Assembly: GCF_042660675.1 (NCBI RefSeq)
Contig: NZ_JBHSUL010000026.1
Location: 1-43,787, forward strand
Direction: 5' to 3'
Length of the DNA stretch: 43,787 nucleotides
Origin: Marinilactibacillus sp042660675
GTDB lineage: Bacteria > Bacillota > Bacilli > Lactobacillales > Carnobacteriaceae_A
The notes below the pieces were generated by a model, which saw nothing but the letters and a program-made list of their open reading frames with translations, searched no databases and was not told where the DNA came from. Position 1 is the stretch's first letter. Each line of letters begins with the position of its first letter. Position numbers and translations under genes: made by a program. Below, in pieces: positions 8,012 through 17,222 of the stretch.

Positions 8012-10813
8012 TTATACTTTAGTTAAAATCGTTTTCTGACCATCTTCTAGAGATTCAAGAGATTGTTCATCAAATGAGAAGTAGATGATTTGTGTTGTCT
8101 GACTGATTTCTTTCAACAATTCGTACATTCGTGTTCTTCGAGTCCAATCCAAGTTTACAAAGCCGTCATCTACCAGTAAAGGCATACGAATAGTATCTTT
8201 GATATTATTGATAAAGGCTAATCTTAATGCAACATATAAAGGTTCGGCGGTTCCTCTTGAAAGTTCATCTGCTCTAAAATACTGACCTTCATTATCTAAT
8301 ATAAAGACCGTTTCATCATCAATAACGATTTTAGTATACTTTCCTTGCGTTAAATAACTGAAATAATTTTCAGCATCTAGTATTGTTTGCGGGAACCGAT
8401 CTTTTCTAGCGTATTTGAGGGTTTTTTCGATTATATTAGAAGCCAATTTACTGGTTACCCAGCTATTCACTAATTCTTGTAAATGGCTCTTTTCATTTTC
8501 AAATTCCTGTAGTAGTGTTGTATATTCTCCACCCTCTTCCAGTCTTTTGATATGAACTTCGATTTCTATTTTTTCTTGAGTATCGTTTTTTATACCCGTA
8601 GTTATATTCAATACATCTTGTTGTAATTGTTTTTCTTGAGATCGAATGTCTTCTATCGAATCGGCTTTTATCTCAGAATGGTTTTCAGGCAGTTGTTCTT
8701 TAAGCACCTTTAATCTTTCTTCTTTTTCGTTCTTTTGTTTTAATATACCATATAAATGCCTAAATACCTCTTCGGAATCTGCCCCCGCCTCTTGCAACAG
8801 TTGCTGTTTTTTTCTAAGAATCGCTTTCTCAGATTCAATCGAGCGATTCAGTGACCTTCTCGCTTTTTGACTCTCGATCATATATTGCTGTAAATGATTT
8901 CTTTCTTCTTTAACTTGTTGATAAAACACTTTGAATTTTGTTACTTTCTCAGTAGGTGTGTCTTCTTCGGAAAATAATTCAGAGACTTGATCAAACTGTT
9001 CTGTTTTGAGAAATAATACTGTTTTCAATTCTTCCAAGTGATCACGCACTGTATCCCGAGCGCGTTCACTAGTACGAAGTTCACTAAGCATTTCTTCAAA
9101 TTGCAATACAGTTGATAGTACAGTGTGATATCCTGACAATCTATCTTCCTTGAACTTAGCCCAGCTACTTTGAATGTTTCCAATTTCTGTTTCTAGAATT
9201 GCGATTTCTGAATGTAAGGATTGTTTTTCACTTTCAAGTTTGTCGCTATTAAATAAATAGTCTCGCCACTGTCTGCGGATCTCTTTTTGATGAATATAAT
9301 CTTCATAGGATATCTGTCCGGAATCTTGATCTTTTTTGTGCATTTTTTTCCATATGCTGATAATACTACCCATTATGAGACTACCAGCTAGTAAAATCCA
9401 CAAGAGCATAAAAGGTAAATCCAATAAAAGTGTACTTATAATCAATACTATCGAAACGAATAGAATACTCATTTCTTTTGTTAACTGAATAGCCTGCGAA
9501 TGGGTCACTGGTTTTGCTTCAAAGTGATCTTCTTCTTTTCTAAATTGTTCATTAGACCAGAGATTTTGTTCTAACTCATCAATGGACTCTTCAAGAGAAC
9601 TGATCTTGAATCCGATAGTCGCCAATTTCTCTTTAAGTAGATTCATTCCACTCTCTTTATGATTTATTTTGCGCTGCCATTCTTCTAGAGTTTCTTTTTC
9701 AGCTTTCGTTAGGGCAGTTGAAATCTGTTCATCATTAGATAAACCTAGCTGTATCCGTTTTTTAGTGATTTCTTGTTCCGCTTTTTCTAACTCTTTGTAA
9801 ACATACTGTTGCTCTCTGATCAAGTCATCGATCGAACCAATTTGAACAGCTAAGGCATCTATGCTTTGCTCATGTTCTTGATATAAGATTAATTGACTAG
9901 ACGGTTCATATTCCTCTTCGAATCCTTTAAGTAATGCTTGCTGAGTTCTGATTTCTTTTTGAATATCTTCTATTTGTTTATTTATCGTATTCATTTCATA
10001 AAGACTATTTTCATTAAGTTTAGAAGTATTTAACTGCTCAATTTCTTTTTCGAGTTGTTTGATTGTTTCAACTACTTCGAAGTTCTGTTCAAGTTGCTTA
10101 AGTTTTTGGATTCTTATATTTATATCTTTTTGTGTGCGTTCCTGTTCTTCGATCTTTTGTTTTAACCCTTCTACTTTTTGCAGTAGATCCAGGTATTCTA
10201 TGTTTTTACTTTTTGCTAACTCCATAGCAGCTTGCTTTTCTTCTAGCCCTTTTAGTGCTTGATTGATTTTTGGTACACGTCCGGTGGGCTTATATAATCC
10301 ATTTGCTTTTTGCTTGAACTGGTCAGCTTTTTGTAGAAATTGTTCTGTTCCTAAAGCTCCGGCACTTAGAAAATAACGGTTCATCTGATCTTTTGTCATA
10401 TCTTCAACACGTTCGATTCCTTTTAGATGAAAAGAAAATACTGACTGATATAAGGTACGATCTATACCATATAAAATTTTGTGCAGTAAGGCCTCACTTC
10501 CCGTTGCCCCGTCTTCCATGAGGACTGTCACATCTCCAGTTGACTTTCCTTGCACACGTTCAATGCTGACAACTCCAAATCGTTCATCCTCTATTATGAT
10601 TTTCCCACCGTACCGACTACTATCTTTAGGTTCATACCTGAGCAGTGCACTATGTCTAGTTGGAAAGCCAAATAAAATACTATGAATAAATGACATAATA
10701 GTAGATTTTCCGGCTTCGTTTTGTCCATAGACGACATGAAAATCTCTAGAGAAATCAAAGGTCTGATCAATCCATTTCCCGTATCCATAAATTATTAGAC
10801 TTTTAATCTTCAA
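8012..10813 (-). CDS. yhaN: SbcC/Rad50-like SMC-type ATPase YhaN (SbcE)
   Basis: A large AAA/SMC-like ATPase, partner of the YhaO nuclease; B. subtilis YhaN (SbcE) acts in double-strand break repair and competence. The N-terminal Walker A region YGQNEAGKST is at residues 29-38, coiled-coil segments run about 190-430 and 490-800, and the C-terminal ATPase half holds LSRGTAEPLY and a Walker B-like LLVDDGFVNLD. Between the coils, at about 448-488, are two closely spaced hydrophobic helices where SbcC/Rad50 carries a zinc hook; no CxxC is present. The start is TTG at 10813, nine bases after AAAGGAG. It lies 15 bases after yhaO. Confidence 0.92.
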   Translation of the reverse strand: MKIKSLIIYGYGKWIDQTFDFSRDFHVVYGQNEAGKSTIMSFIHSILFGFPTRHSALLRYEPKDSSRYGGKIIIEDERFGVVSIERVQGKSTGDVTVLMEDGATGSEALLHKILYGIDRTLYQSVFSFHLKGIERVEDMTKDQMNRYFLSAGALGTEQFLQKADQFKQKANGLYKPTGRVPKINQALKGLEEKQAAMELAKSKNIEYLDLLQKVEGLKQKIEEQERTQKDINIRIQKLKQLEQNFEVVETIKQLEKEIEQLNTSKLNENSLYEMNTINKQIEDIQKEIRTQQALLKGFEEEYEPSSQLILYQEHEQSIDALAVQIGSIDDLIREQQYVYKELEKAEQEITKKRIQLGLSNDEQISTALTKAEKETLEEWQRKINHKESGMNLLKEKLATIGFKISSLEESIDELEQNLWSNEQFRKEEDHFEAKPVTHSQAIQLTKEMSILFVSIVLIISTLLLDLPFMLLWILLAGSLIMGSIISIWKKMHKKDQDSGQISYEDYIHQKEIRRQWRDYLFNSDKLESEKQSLHSEIAILETEIGNIQSSWAKFKEDRLSGYHTVLSTVLQFEEMLSELRTSERARDTVRDHLEELKTVLFLKTEQFDQVSELFSEEDTPTEKVTKFKVFYQQVKEERNHLQQYMIESQKARRSLNRSIESEKAILRKKQQLLQEAGADSEEVFRHLYGILKQKNEKEERLKVLKEQLPENHSEIKADSIEDIRSQEKQLQQDVLNITTGIKNDTQEKIEIEVHIKRLEEGGEYTTLLQEFENEKSHLQELVNSWVTSKLASNIIEKTLKYARKDRFPQTILDAENYFSYLTQGKYTKIVIDDETVFILDNEGQYFRADELSRGTAEPLYVALRLAFINNIKDTIRMPLLVDDGFVNLDWTRRTRMYELLKEISQTTQIIYFSFDEQSLESLEDGQKTILTKV

Positions 10814-10828
10814 CTTTTCTTACTCCTT

Positions 10829-12049
10829 TTAAATCGACTGATTGCGCAACTCTGATAAAGCGTCTCTGATCATTTCTTCTCTATAAGTTATCGATCTTTC
10901 CTCTAATATCCTAGAAAACTTAGACTGATCAAAGAAATCTGTCGTTAACTCGTTGAATGCTTCTTCTTTTGAAAGCTCTGATAGAACTTCTTGAAAGGCC
11001 TCTGGAAACAGTGATTGCAGATCAGAATTATTGTGATTTGATTTGATTTGAGAAACTTTATAATTTGCGATCCAGATAAATTGAGCATCATCGAAAAAAT
11101 GATGTGCTTCAATAAATTGATCTTGGCTAATTTTTTTCAGTAATGTGTCTTTAATGTCTTCAGAGACTTGTAACTCTAGTGAGATAAGATAATGAACTGG
11201 TTCAGATTCAACTGTCGGCAAAGATTCTTGGATCAACTTATAAATCGCATCCATATCATTTAGACCTGTGGCATCTACCATCACTTTTTTCCATATAATA
11301 GACGCACTAGCATGAAATTCAATTTGAGCAGAAGCATTCTTTTTAAGCTCAACCATCAAGTAACCTTTTTCCCCAGTTTCTTTTTTATTGCGTCCTTGAA
11401 TGTTTCCGGGATAGTAAGCTAGTGGAAAATCCGACACTTTACTTCGGACATGAATATGTCCTAAAGCCCAGTAATCATAATCTTTTTCCTTTAACTCATT
11501 CAGCGTGAAAGGAGCATAGTGTGCATGTTCACTACTGATCCCTTCTTGAAATCCATGCAATAAGCCAATATGATAATCTACTTGTGTGTGTCTTTTAGGG
11601 TAGTCTGTAATCATGCGTTCCGTGATCCATCTTTCACCATAACTGAATCCTGAGACCGCAACGCTTTCTCCACTTTTAGTTGTCATACGGACGGTTTCTA
11701 CACTGGTATCAAAAACTTTAACATTCTCAGGTAAAGATAAATGGAGCTTTTCATCTCCAATAAAATCATGATTACCATGAATGATATAAACCGGTATGTT
11801 GGCTTTGTTTAAGCGTTCCATCTCTTTTTTAAATTGCACTTGAGCTTTTACACTACGATCTTCTAAATCATAAATATCTCCGGAAAAGACAACAAAGTCT
11901 ACCTGCTTATGTATTGCGGAATACACGATCTTCGCTAAAGACTGAAAGGTGGATTGCTGAATCATCTCCACAATTTTTTTAGGCAGACTTTTCAGTCCAG
12001 AGAACGGACTATCCAGATGCAGGTCTGCTGCATGAATAAATTTGATCAT
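10829..12049 (-). CDS. yhaO: SbcD/Mre11-like metallophosphoesterase YhaO
   Basis: A DNA repair exonuclease-type calcineurin-like phosphoesterase, predicted to act with YhaN as an Mre11-Rad50-like complex. Metal-binding motifs from the chosen start are DLHLD (9-13), FSGDIYD (55-61), GNHDF (92-96) and a C-terminal GHIHVRS. I place the start at ATG 12049 (protein 406 aa, beginning MIKFIHAADLHLD), which aligns with the family N-terminus and follows GAGGA. The reading frame is open for a further 23 codons upstream, but these look like leader sequence. First gene of the yhaO-yhaN-yhaM cluster. Confidence 0.93.
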   Translation of the reverse strand: MIKFIHAADLHLDSPFSGLKSLPKKIVEMIQQSTFQSLAKIVYSAIHKQVDFVVFSGDIYDLEDRSVKAQVQFKKEMERLNKANIPVYIIHGNHDFIGDEKLHLSLPENVKVFDTSVETVRMTTKSGESVAVSGFSYGERWITERMITDYPKRHTQVDYHIGLLHGFQEGISSEHAHYAPFTLNELKEKDYDYWALGHIHVRSKVSDFPLAYYPGNIQGRNKKETGEKGYLMVELKKNASAQIEFHASASIIWKKVMVDATGLNDMDAIYKLIQESLPTVESEPVHYLISLELQVSEDIKDTLLKKISQDQFIEAHHFFDDAQFIWIANYKVSQIKSNHNNSDLQSLFPEAFQEVLSELSKEEAFNELTTDFFDQSKFSRILEERSITYREEMIRDALSELRNQSI

Positions 12050-12106
12050 ACTTTCTTCAATCCTCTCAAATCTTCTGGGTACGTATGTTCTTTTTAAATC
12101 TAAATG

Positions 12107-12137
12107 AAAAGAGCTCACCTTTCAGCAAGCTCTTTTC
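12107..12137 (-). terminator. Hairpin after yheA
   Basis: AAAAGAGCT/AGCTCTTTT forms a hairpin 20 bases after the yheA-like gene. The T residues are within the 3' arm and only a few follow, so termination before yhaO may be partial. Confidence 0.5.
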
Positions 12138-12157
12138 ACTTAAAGTTCTTTTAATTT

Positions 12158-12499
12158 TTACTGATATAGTTCGCGAACAGGTTTCAAAACAACTTGGTTA
12201 ATATCGTCTATCATTTGTCCAACTTGTTTTTCCGCTTCAAGTAGACCAGAGATGATTTCGTTCTCTCCGATTTTACCTGAAATTTCTTGAGCTTGTTGTG
12301 CTTCTTCTTCAGTAATTTCTTGCCCAGTCATTTGTTTTTGTTGTAGTACTTGTTGTACATTTCTGAATTCATTGAAAATTGCACTAGCTTCTTCATCGTT
12401 TTGTACTGCTTTGAAAGATTCCTGCAATGTTACAAATTGTTCTGTTTCTCTTATTTCTCTTTCTAACTGGTTAGCTGTGTCATAAATATTGACCGCCAT
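12158..12499 (-). CDS. yheA: YheA family protein (UPF0342, YlbF/YmcA-like)
   Basis: A 113-residue, almost entirely helical protein rich in Gln and Glu, matching the YheA/YlbF/YmcA-like superfamily. YlbF and YmcA form the Y complex that influences RNase Y cleavage in B. subtilis, but the YheA branch has no firm function. It lies directly before yhaO, as in Bacillus, which links it loosely to the Yha nuclease cluster. The ATG follows GAAGGGATGAG. Family assignment is good; function unknown. Confidence 0.85.
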   Translation of the reverse strand: MAVNIYDTANQLEREIRETEQFVTLQESFKAVQNDEEASAIFNEFRNVQQVLQQKQMTGQEITEEEAQQAQEISGKIGENEIISGLLEAEKQVGQMIDDINQVVLKPVRELYQ

Positions 12500-12616
12500 A
12501 CTCTCATCCCTTCGTTTATAACCAGATAATTAACTGATTATTTTCTAATTTTAGTTTATCATGAATCCGAATACCATTCTAGTATTAATCACTTTTCTCT
12601 TAGAATAAGAACTAGA

Positions 12617-14731
12617 TTATCTTACAGAATTTTTGAAAAACTCAATTACTTTTCCAGCACCTTCTTTGATATAAGAAGATCCTTTGCGAATGATATCTTT
12701 TGTATCTTCTATTCCTTTGTTCACTTGCTCCATGAGTTCTTGATTATTATCGGCTTTTGCTTCTTCTATGTTTGCATCTTCTACAGCATATGCCGTTTGG
12801 CTTGTATAGGGTAAAATTCGCTCTAATTCAGACTTCATGACCATTCCGATCCCTTGTGAGCTACTATCTGTCAAATAGTGATCTTCTGTCGTCTGATCGA
12901 ATCCCATCCAACTTGTTACCACGATATCCGGTGTCATCCCGACAATCCATTGATCAGTCGAGCCTGTTCCACTAGATGTTTGAGTTGTACCGGTCTTCCC
13001 TGCAACTTTATATCCGTTTGGTTGGTTATTACGTGCTGTACCAGAAGAATATACATTCAGCAGCATTCTATTCATCTCTTCCGCTACACTTTCCGACATG
13101 ACGCGCTTCTCTTTTGGTCTCGTATGGTCTACGACAATCGCTCCTGTAGCATCCACAATTTTTGTAATAAAGTAAGGGTCAATACGCCTTCCTCCATTAG
13201 CGAAAGCTGCATAGGCACTCCCAATCTGCATCGGAGAAACGCCTTGATCCATTCCACCAAGTGCAATAGCCCCTAGGTGCATATCTTTATCACTGACAGG
13301 TAAACCAAATTCTTTTAATTTATTTACACCTTTGTTCAAGCCAATCTCGTTTAGTAACCAGACTGCTGGAGCATTCAAACTATTTGACAGTGCATTGTAC
13401 ATGGTCACTTCGCCAGCATATGTTCCTGATAGATTAGTAGGTTGATAATTGGTTTCTCCATATGATGTCAATTCATCTTGTAACATTGAATCAATTTCAT
13501 AGCCATTCTCAAGGGCTGGAACGTAAACACCTAACGGCTTGATCACTGACCCGGGTTGGCGTTTCATTTGAGTTGCTCTGTTAAGTCCCCGGAAAGTATA
13601 TTCTCCTCTTCCACCGACAACTGCATTGACGCCTCCTGTTAAAGGATCAATCGCTATTGAAGCACTTTGGACGACTGTTCCGTCTGTTGCATCCGTAAAT
13701 AATGCACTATTCTGGTAAGTTGTATCCATCTGTTGCTGATAGGTCTGGTTCAACGAAGTATAAATCGTATATCCATTATTTAGTAGATCTTCTTCTGCTA
13801 TACCGTAGCGATAAACAGCTTCATTTGTCACAGCATCAAAGTAGTAAGGATAACGGTATCCATCTTCGTCTGCAAAGCCATCAGAGAGTGTTAATCCTGA
13901 CTGACTAATCGTCTGAGCTTCTTGTTCTGTGAGCTTTTCCGTATCAACCATTAAGCTTAAAACAACATTTCTTCTATCAATCGCTCGATCATAATGATCA
14001 ATCGGATTATAATTTGATGGAGCTTTTAACATTCCTGCAATAGTAGCCGCTTCTGCTACATCTAGTTGAGCAGCTGATTTATTGAAATACTTGTAAGAAG
14101 CATCTTCAACACCCCAGACCCCATTACCAAAATAAGCATTGTTCAAATACATTTCCAATATATTTTCTTTACTATAGTGTTTCTCAATCTCTATAGCTAA
14201 AAATAATTCTCTCAGTTTTCTGATAAGCGTTTGATCTGCAGATAAATACGCATTTTTAGCCAACTGCTGTGTAATGGTGCTTCCGCCGCCAGAAATTCTA
14301 CCACTTGTTAAAAATTTAATACCGGCTCTTCCGATCCCTCTAATATCATATCCACGGTGCTCATAAAATCTTTGGTCTTCAGTAGATGTAACGGCATTTT
14401 GTATATTTGGTGAAATCTGTTCCAATTCTACGAATGTTCCTTTTTGATCATACAACGTACCTGCTGCTTCTCCTTGAACATCAACGATTGTCGTCGTCTG
14501 TTCTAGTCCTGCACGAAGTGCGTTTACATTAGCTGTTTTAGCCAAATAAGCTAGATAGATACTGAAAACCAATGAAACCGTCAGTCCAAATAGAATCAGA
14601 CTTTTGGTTAAATGGTATTTTTTCCAAGTCCGACGCAGTCGAATCATTAAACGAGATAGAATTGGCTTCAACCAGATCCAAAAAGAACGTGACTTGTTTT
14701 TGAGTTGCTGCTTGAACTTCTGATTTTTCAT
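12617..14731 (-). CDS. Class A penicillin-binding protein (bifunctional)
   Basis: A peptidoglycan glycosyltransferase/transpeptidase of the PBP1A/PbpF type. From the chosen ATG at 14731 (GAGGG seven bases upstream), the 704-residue protein has a basic cytoplasmic N-terminus, one membrane segment (about 44-64), a GT51 domain with EDQRFYEHRG (118-127) and GGSTITQQ (149-156), and a transpeptidase domain with SVIK (395-398, catalytic Ser), SLN (451-453) and KTGT (579-582). All key residues are present. The C-terminal 45 residues or so form a charged, probably amphipathic helix ending FFKNSVR. The reading frame extends 14 codons further upstream without a better start. It stands alone between nrnA and yheA. 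Confidence 0.93.
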   Translation of the reverse strand: MKNQKFKQQLKNKSRSFWIWLKPILSRLMIRLRRTWKKYHLTKSLILFGLTVSLVFSIYLAYLAKTANVNALRAGLEQTTTIVDVQGEAAGTLYDQKGTFVELEQISPNIQNAVTSTEDQRFYEHRGYDIRGIGRAGIKFLTSGRISGGGSTITQQLAKNAYLSADQTLIRKLRELFLAIEIEKHYSKENILEMYLNNAYFGNGVWGVEDASYKYFNKSAAQLDVAEAATIAGMLKAPSNYNPIDHYDRAIDRRNVVLSLMVDTEKLTEQEAQTISQSGLTLSDGFADEDGYRYPYYFDAVTNEAVYRYGIAEEDLLNNGYTIYTSLNQTYQQQMDTTYQNSALFTDATDGTVVQSASIAIDPLTGGVNAVVGGRGEYTFRGLNRATQMKRQPGSVIKPLGVYVPALENGYEIDSMLQDELTSYGETNYQPTNLSGTYAGEVTMYNALSNSLNAPAVWLLNEIGLNKGVNKLKEFGLPVSDKDMHLGAIALGGMDQGVSPMQIGSAYAAFANGGRRIDPYFITKIVDATGAIVVDHTRPKEKRVMSESVAEEMNRMLLNVYSSGTARNNQPNGYKVAGKTGTTQTSSGTGSTDQWIVGMTPDIVVTSWMGFDQTTEDHYLTDSSSQGIGMVMKSELERILPYTSQTAYAVEDANIEEAKADNNQELMEQVNKGIEDTKDIIRKGSSYIKEGAGKVIEFFKNSVR

Positions 14732-14901
14732 GATTTTTCCCTCAATATCTTTTGTTACCACATTGATACCCATTTATTCGTTGAATATTCACTGTGGTTA
14801 TATCAGACGATTTCCTTTTATCTTTTGATCATCTTAGGTAAAGAATGTTTCATCTTATCGTACCTGCATACTGATTTAGAATCATCCGTCTAAAGACTGA
14901 T

Positions 14902-15891
14902 TTATAAAGCTTCTGGTGTCCACTGTTCAGCTGCTTCCGTCATTTGTCCTAAAATCTGTTCAATTTCACTTTTATCTTTTGCATTAGCTCCACTTGCAAG
15001 CGGGTGTCCTCCGCCGTCATGTTGTTTTGCAATCTCATTGATAACAGGCCCTTTTGAACGCAATCTACAACGGTAGTGACCTTCCACTTGCTGAACAAAT
15101 ATCCCCCAAGCCTTCACGCCCTCAATGGATCCTGGAAGAGAAACGATACCATTTGTATCCTTATCTCCAATATCCATATTCTCCAAAGTCTCTTGAGTCA
15201 GTATGATATGCCCTACGCCTTGATCATTGACTGAAAAGTTTTCCAATACATACCCCATCAATTTAGCAACTGGTGGTTTGATGACATTCATTTTATTATT
15301 TAATGCTGTGTGTGAAAATGGAAAGTTCATGAGTTCTGCGCTGATTTGCATTGTATAACTTGACGTTCCACTGTATAAGAATCGATTCGTATCTCCAACA
15401 ATCCCAGCATACAATAATCTCGCTGCTTCTGTCGTCATGACCAGTTCATCTCTAAATGTCAGCCAAAAGTCAGCAATCATTTCGCTACAACTACTTGCTT
15501 TTGTATTAACCCACTCAATATCCCCATAAGAATCATCTAATGGATGATGATCAATTTTGATCCAGTTCTCAGATAAATCATATGCCTTACCGTCTATTCT
15601 TTTGACATTAGCAGTATCCGTTACAATCACTAATGCATCAGCGTAGTCTTCTTTTTTTGGTGGATCCATTTTTTGTAAAAAAGCTAGATTGTCATTATCA
15701 AAACCAGCTGTATAGACTTTTTTATCTGGGTAGGTGCCTTTAATGAGTTCAGCTAGTCCACACTGCGATCCAAGTGCATCTGGATCAGGTCTTTCGTGAC
15801 GATGAATGATAATCGTCTCCCACTTTTTAATAGTATTCAATATTTCTAATTTCGTGTCGTAGTCCGCTGTATTCATTGATATTAAAGTCAT
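14902..15891 (-). CDS. nrnA: NanoRNase/pAp phosphatase NrnA (DHH-DHHA1)
   Basis: Degrades 2-5 nt RNA oligomers and dephosphorylates 3'-phosphoadenosine 5'-phosphate. The DHH family motifs are HERPDPDALGSQ (32-43), the Asp in VTDTAN (about 90-95) and DHH (114-116); the DHHA1 substrate-binding motif GGGHPLASGA is near residue 295. Length (329 aa) fits. It begins 23 bases after ytoI and completes the dinB-ytoI-nrnA unit. The same ytoI/nrnA pairing occurs in Bacillus. Confidence 0.93.
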   Translation of the reverse strand: MTLISMNTADYDTKLEILNTIKKWETIIIHRHERPDPDALGSQCGLAELIKGTYPDKKVYTAGFDNDNLAFLQKMDPPKKEDYADALVIVTDTANVKRIDGKAYDLSENWIKIDHHPLDDSYGDIEWVNTKASSCSEMIADFWLTFRDELVMTTEAARLLYAGIVGDTNRFLYSGTSSYTMQISAELMNFPFSHTALNNKMNVIKPPVAKLMGYVLENFSVNDQGVGHIILTQETLENMDIGDKDTNGIVSLPGSIEGVKAWGIFVQQVEGHYRCRLRSKGPVINEIAKQHDGGGHPLASGANAKDKSEIEQILGQMTEAAEQWTPEAL

Positions 15892-15914
15892 TTAAATTCC
15901 CTTCCAATCCTGTA

Positions 15915-17222
15915 CTATTTAATTTTCTGTAAGAGTTGACAAACAACGATCGCTTTGGCGGACAATCCGCTCTCCGAATAGATTTCGATATCTAGTCTAG
16001 CCGATCTTCTACTTTTGTCGAAAACAGTTGGTCTGATTGTTAATGTGCTACCGATTTGTATCAAGTTCAGATAATGTAGCTGAACTTGTTCCACCACGAT
16101 ATTTCTTTTGTTCTGCCGAGAAAGTTTTAAATAAGCTGTTTCAGTAACAATCTCACTTAACACCCCAAAAGAGATTGTTCCCATACCATTTGTCATCTGT
16201 GGCGTTACGCTAAAAGCATACTCTTCAGAGTTCTTCTCCTTGATCAGTTGATTGATCTGATCTGCTATCGTTTCACCAGTCTGTGGTTGTCGCTGTTGGG
16301 ACTGCATTGCTTTCATAATATCTTGGCGAGATACAATCCCTAATAATTTCTTTTCTTCTGAGACGACAGGCATAACTTCTAGCCCATCCCAGATCATCGT
16401 ATGTGCCACACTCGCCACACTCATATGATTTGTTGTAAATGCCGGATTTTTTGTCATGACATTTTTGATTAAGACGGTATCTTTTTTGCCAATAATATCT
16501 TTAGCCGTCACGATTCCAACTAATCGGTCATTGAGTCCGATGACCGGGTACCTTGTATGCTGACTACTTTGGTTGGCAATACGGTAATCGTATACCGTAT
16601 CATCCGTTGTTAAGTAATGAGTATGCTCTAAACGTGTATAGATGGATTCAATCAGCATGATTTCTTTTTTGATTAACTGATCTCTCATCGCACGGTTGAT
16701 CATCGCACCTACTGTAAAGGTATCGTAAGAAGTCGTCATGACTGGAAGAGACAATTTGTTCGATAAATCAATAATTTCTTGATCTGCTCTGAATCCACCA
16801 GTTATTAAAACAGCAGCGCCGTTTTGAAGAGATAATCTTTGAGCGGACTCTCTGTTTCCGATAATCATGAGTGATTCTTCCGTGATATAACGGAGCATCG
16901 CACTCTCTGTCATCGCACCAATGATAAATTTATTTAAGGTTTTATTTAATCCCTTTTTACCACCTAATAATTCTCCATCAATGATTTTTAAAATCTCTTC
17001 AAAAGTCAGATTTTCAATATTTCCTTCTGTTTTTGATTCGGTTCTTATCGTTCCAACACGTGGTATGGTTGTAACTAGGCCACTATTCTCGGCTTCTTTA
17101 ATTGCCCGGTAAGCTGTTCCTTCGCTGACTTTCAGTTCTTTCGCAATCAACCTGACCGATAGCTTTTCTCCTATTGAGATTGACTCGATAAAATTTAAAA
17201 TTTGTTCATGCTTCGTCGCCAT
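15915..17222 (-). CDS. ytoI: YtoI: HTH-DRTGG-CBS-hot-dog regulatory protein
   Basis: A 435-residue multi-domain protein: an N-terminal winged helix-turn-helix (about 1-60), a DRTGG domain (about 95-185), a tandem CBS pair (about 190-310) that usually binds adenine nucleotides, and a C-terminal hot-dog thioesterase-like domain (about 320-435). The architecture suggests a nucleotide-sensing transcription factor, but neither ligand nor targets are known. I chose ATG 17222, preceded by AAAAGGAAA, over ATG 17240 because of spacing. It overlaps the end of dinB by 17 bases and leads into nrnA. Confidence 0.88.
   Translation of the reverse strand: MATKHEQILNFIESISIGEKLSVRLIAKELKVSEGTAYRAIKEAENSGLVTTIPRVGTIRTESKTEGNIENLTFEEILKIIDGELLGGKKGLNKTLNKFIIGAMTESAMLRYITEESLMIIGNRESAQRLSLQNGAAVLITGGFRADQEIIDLSNKLSLPVMTTSYDTFTVGAMINRAMRDQLIKKEIMLIESIYTRLEHTHYLTTDDTVYDYRIANQSSQHTRYPVIGLNDRLVGIVTAKDIIGKKDTVLIKNVMTKNPAFTTNHMSVASVAHTMIWDGLEVMPVVSEEKKLLGIVSRQDIMKAMQSQQRQPQTGETIADQINQLIKEKNSEEYAFSVTPQMTNGMGTISFGVLSEIVTETAYLKLSRQNKRNIVVEQVQLHYLNLIQIGSTLTIRPTVFDKSRRSARLDIEIYSESGLSAKAIVVCQLLQKIK

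Noticed and set aside
12878..13276. Open frame of 132 codons on the plus strand inside the PBP gene
   Set aside because: It is antisense to a conserved transpeptidase domain, has no ribosome-binding site of note, and its product (rich in Cys, His, Ser) looks like a frame shadow.
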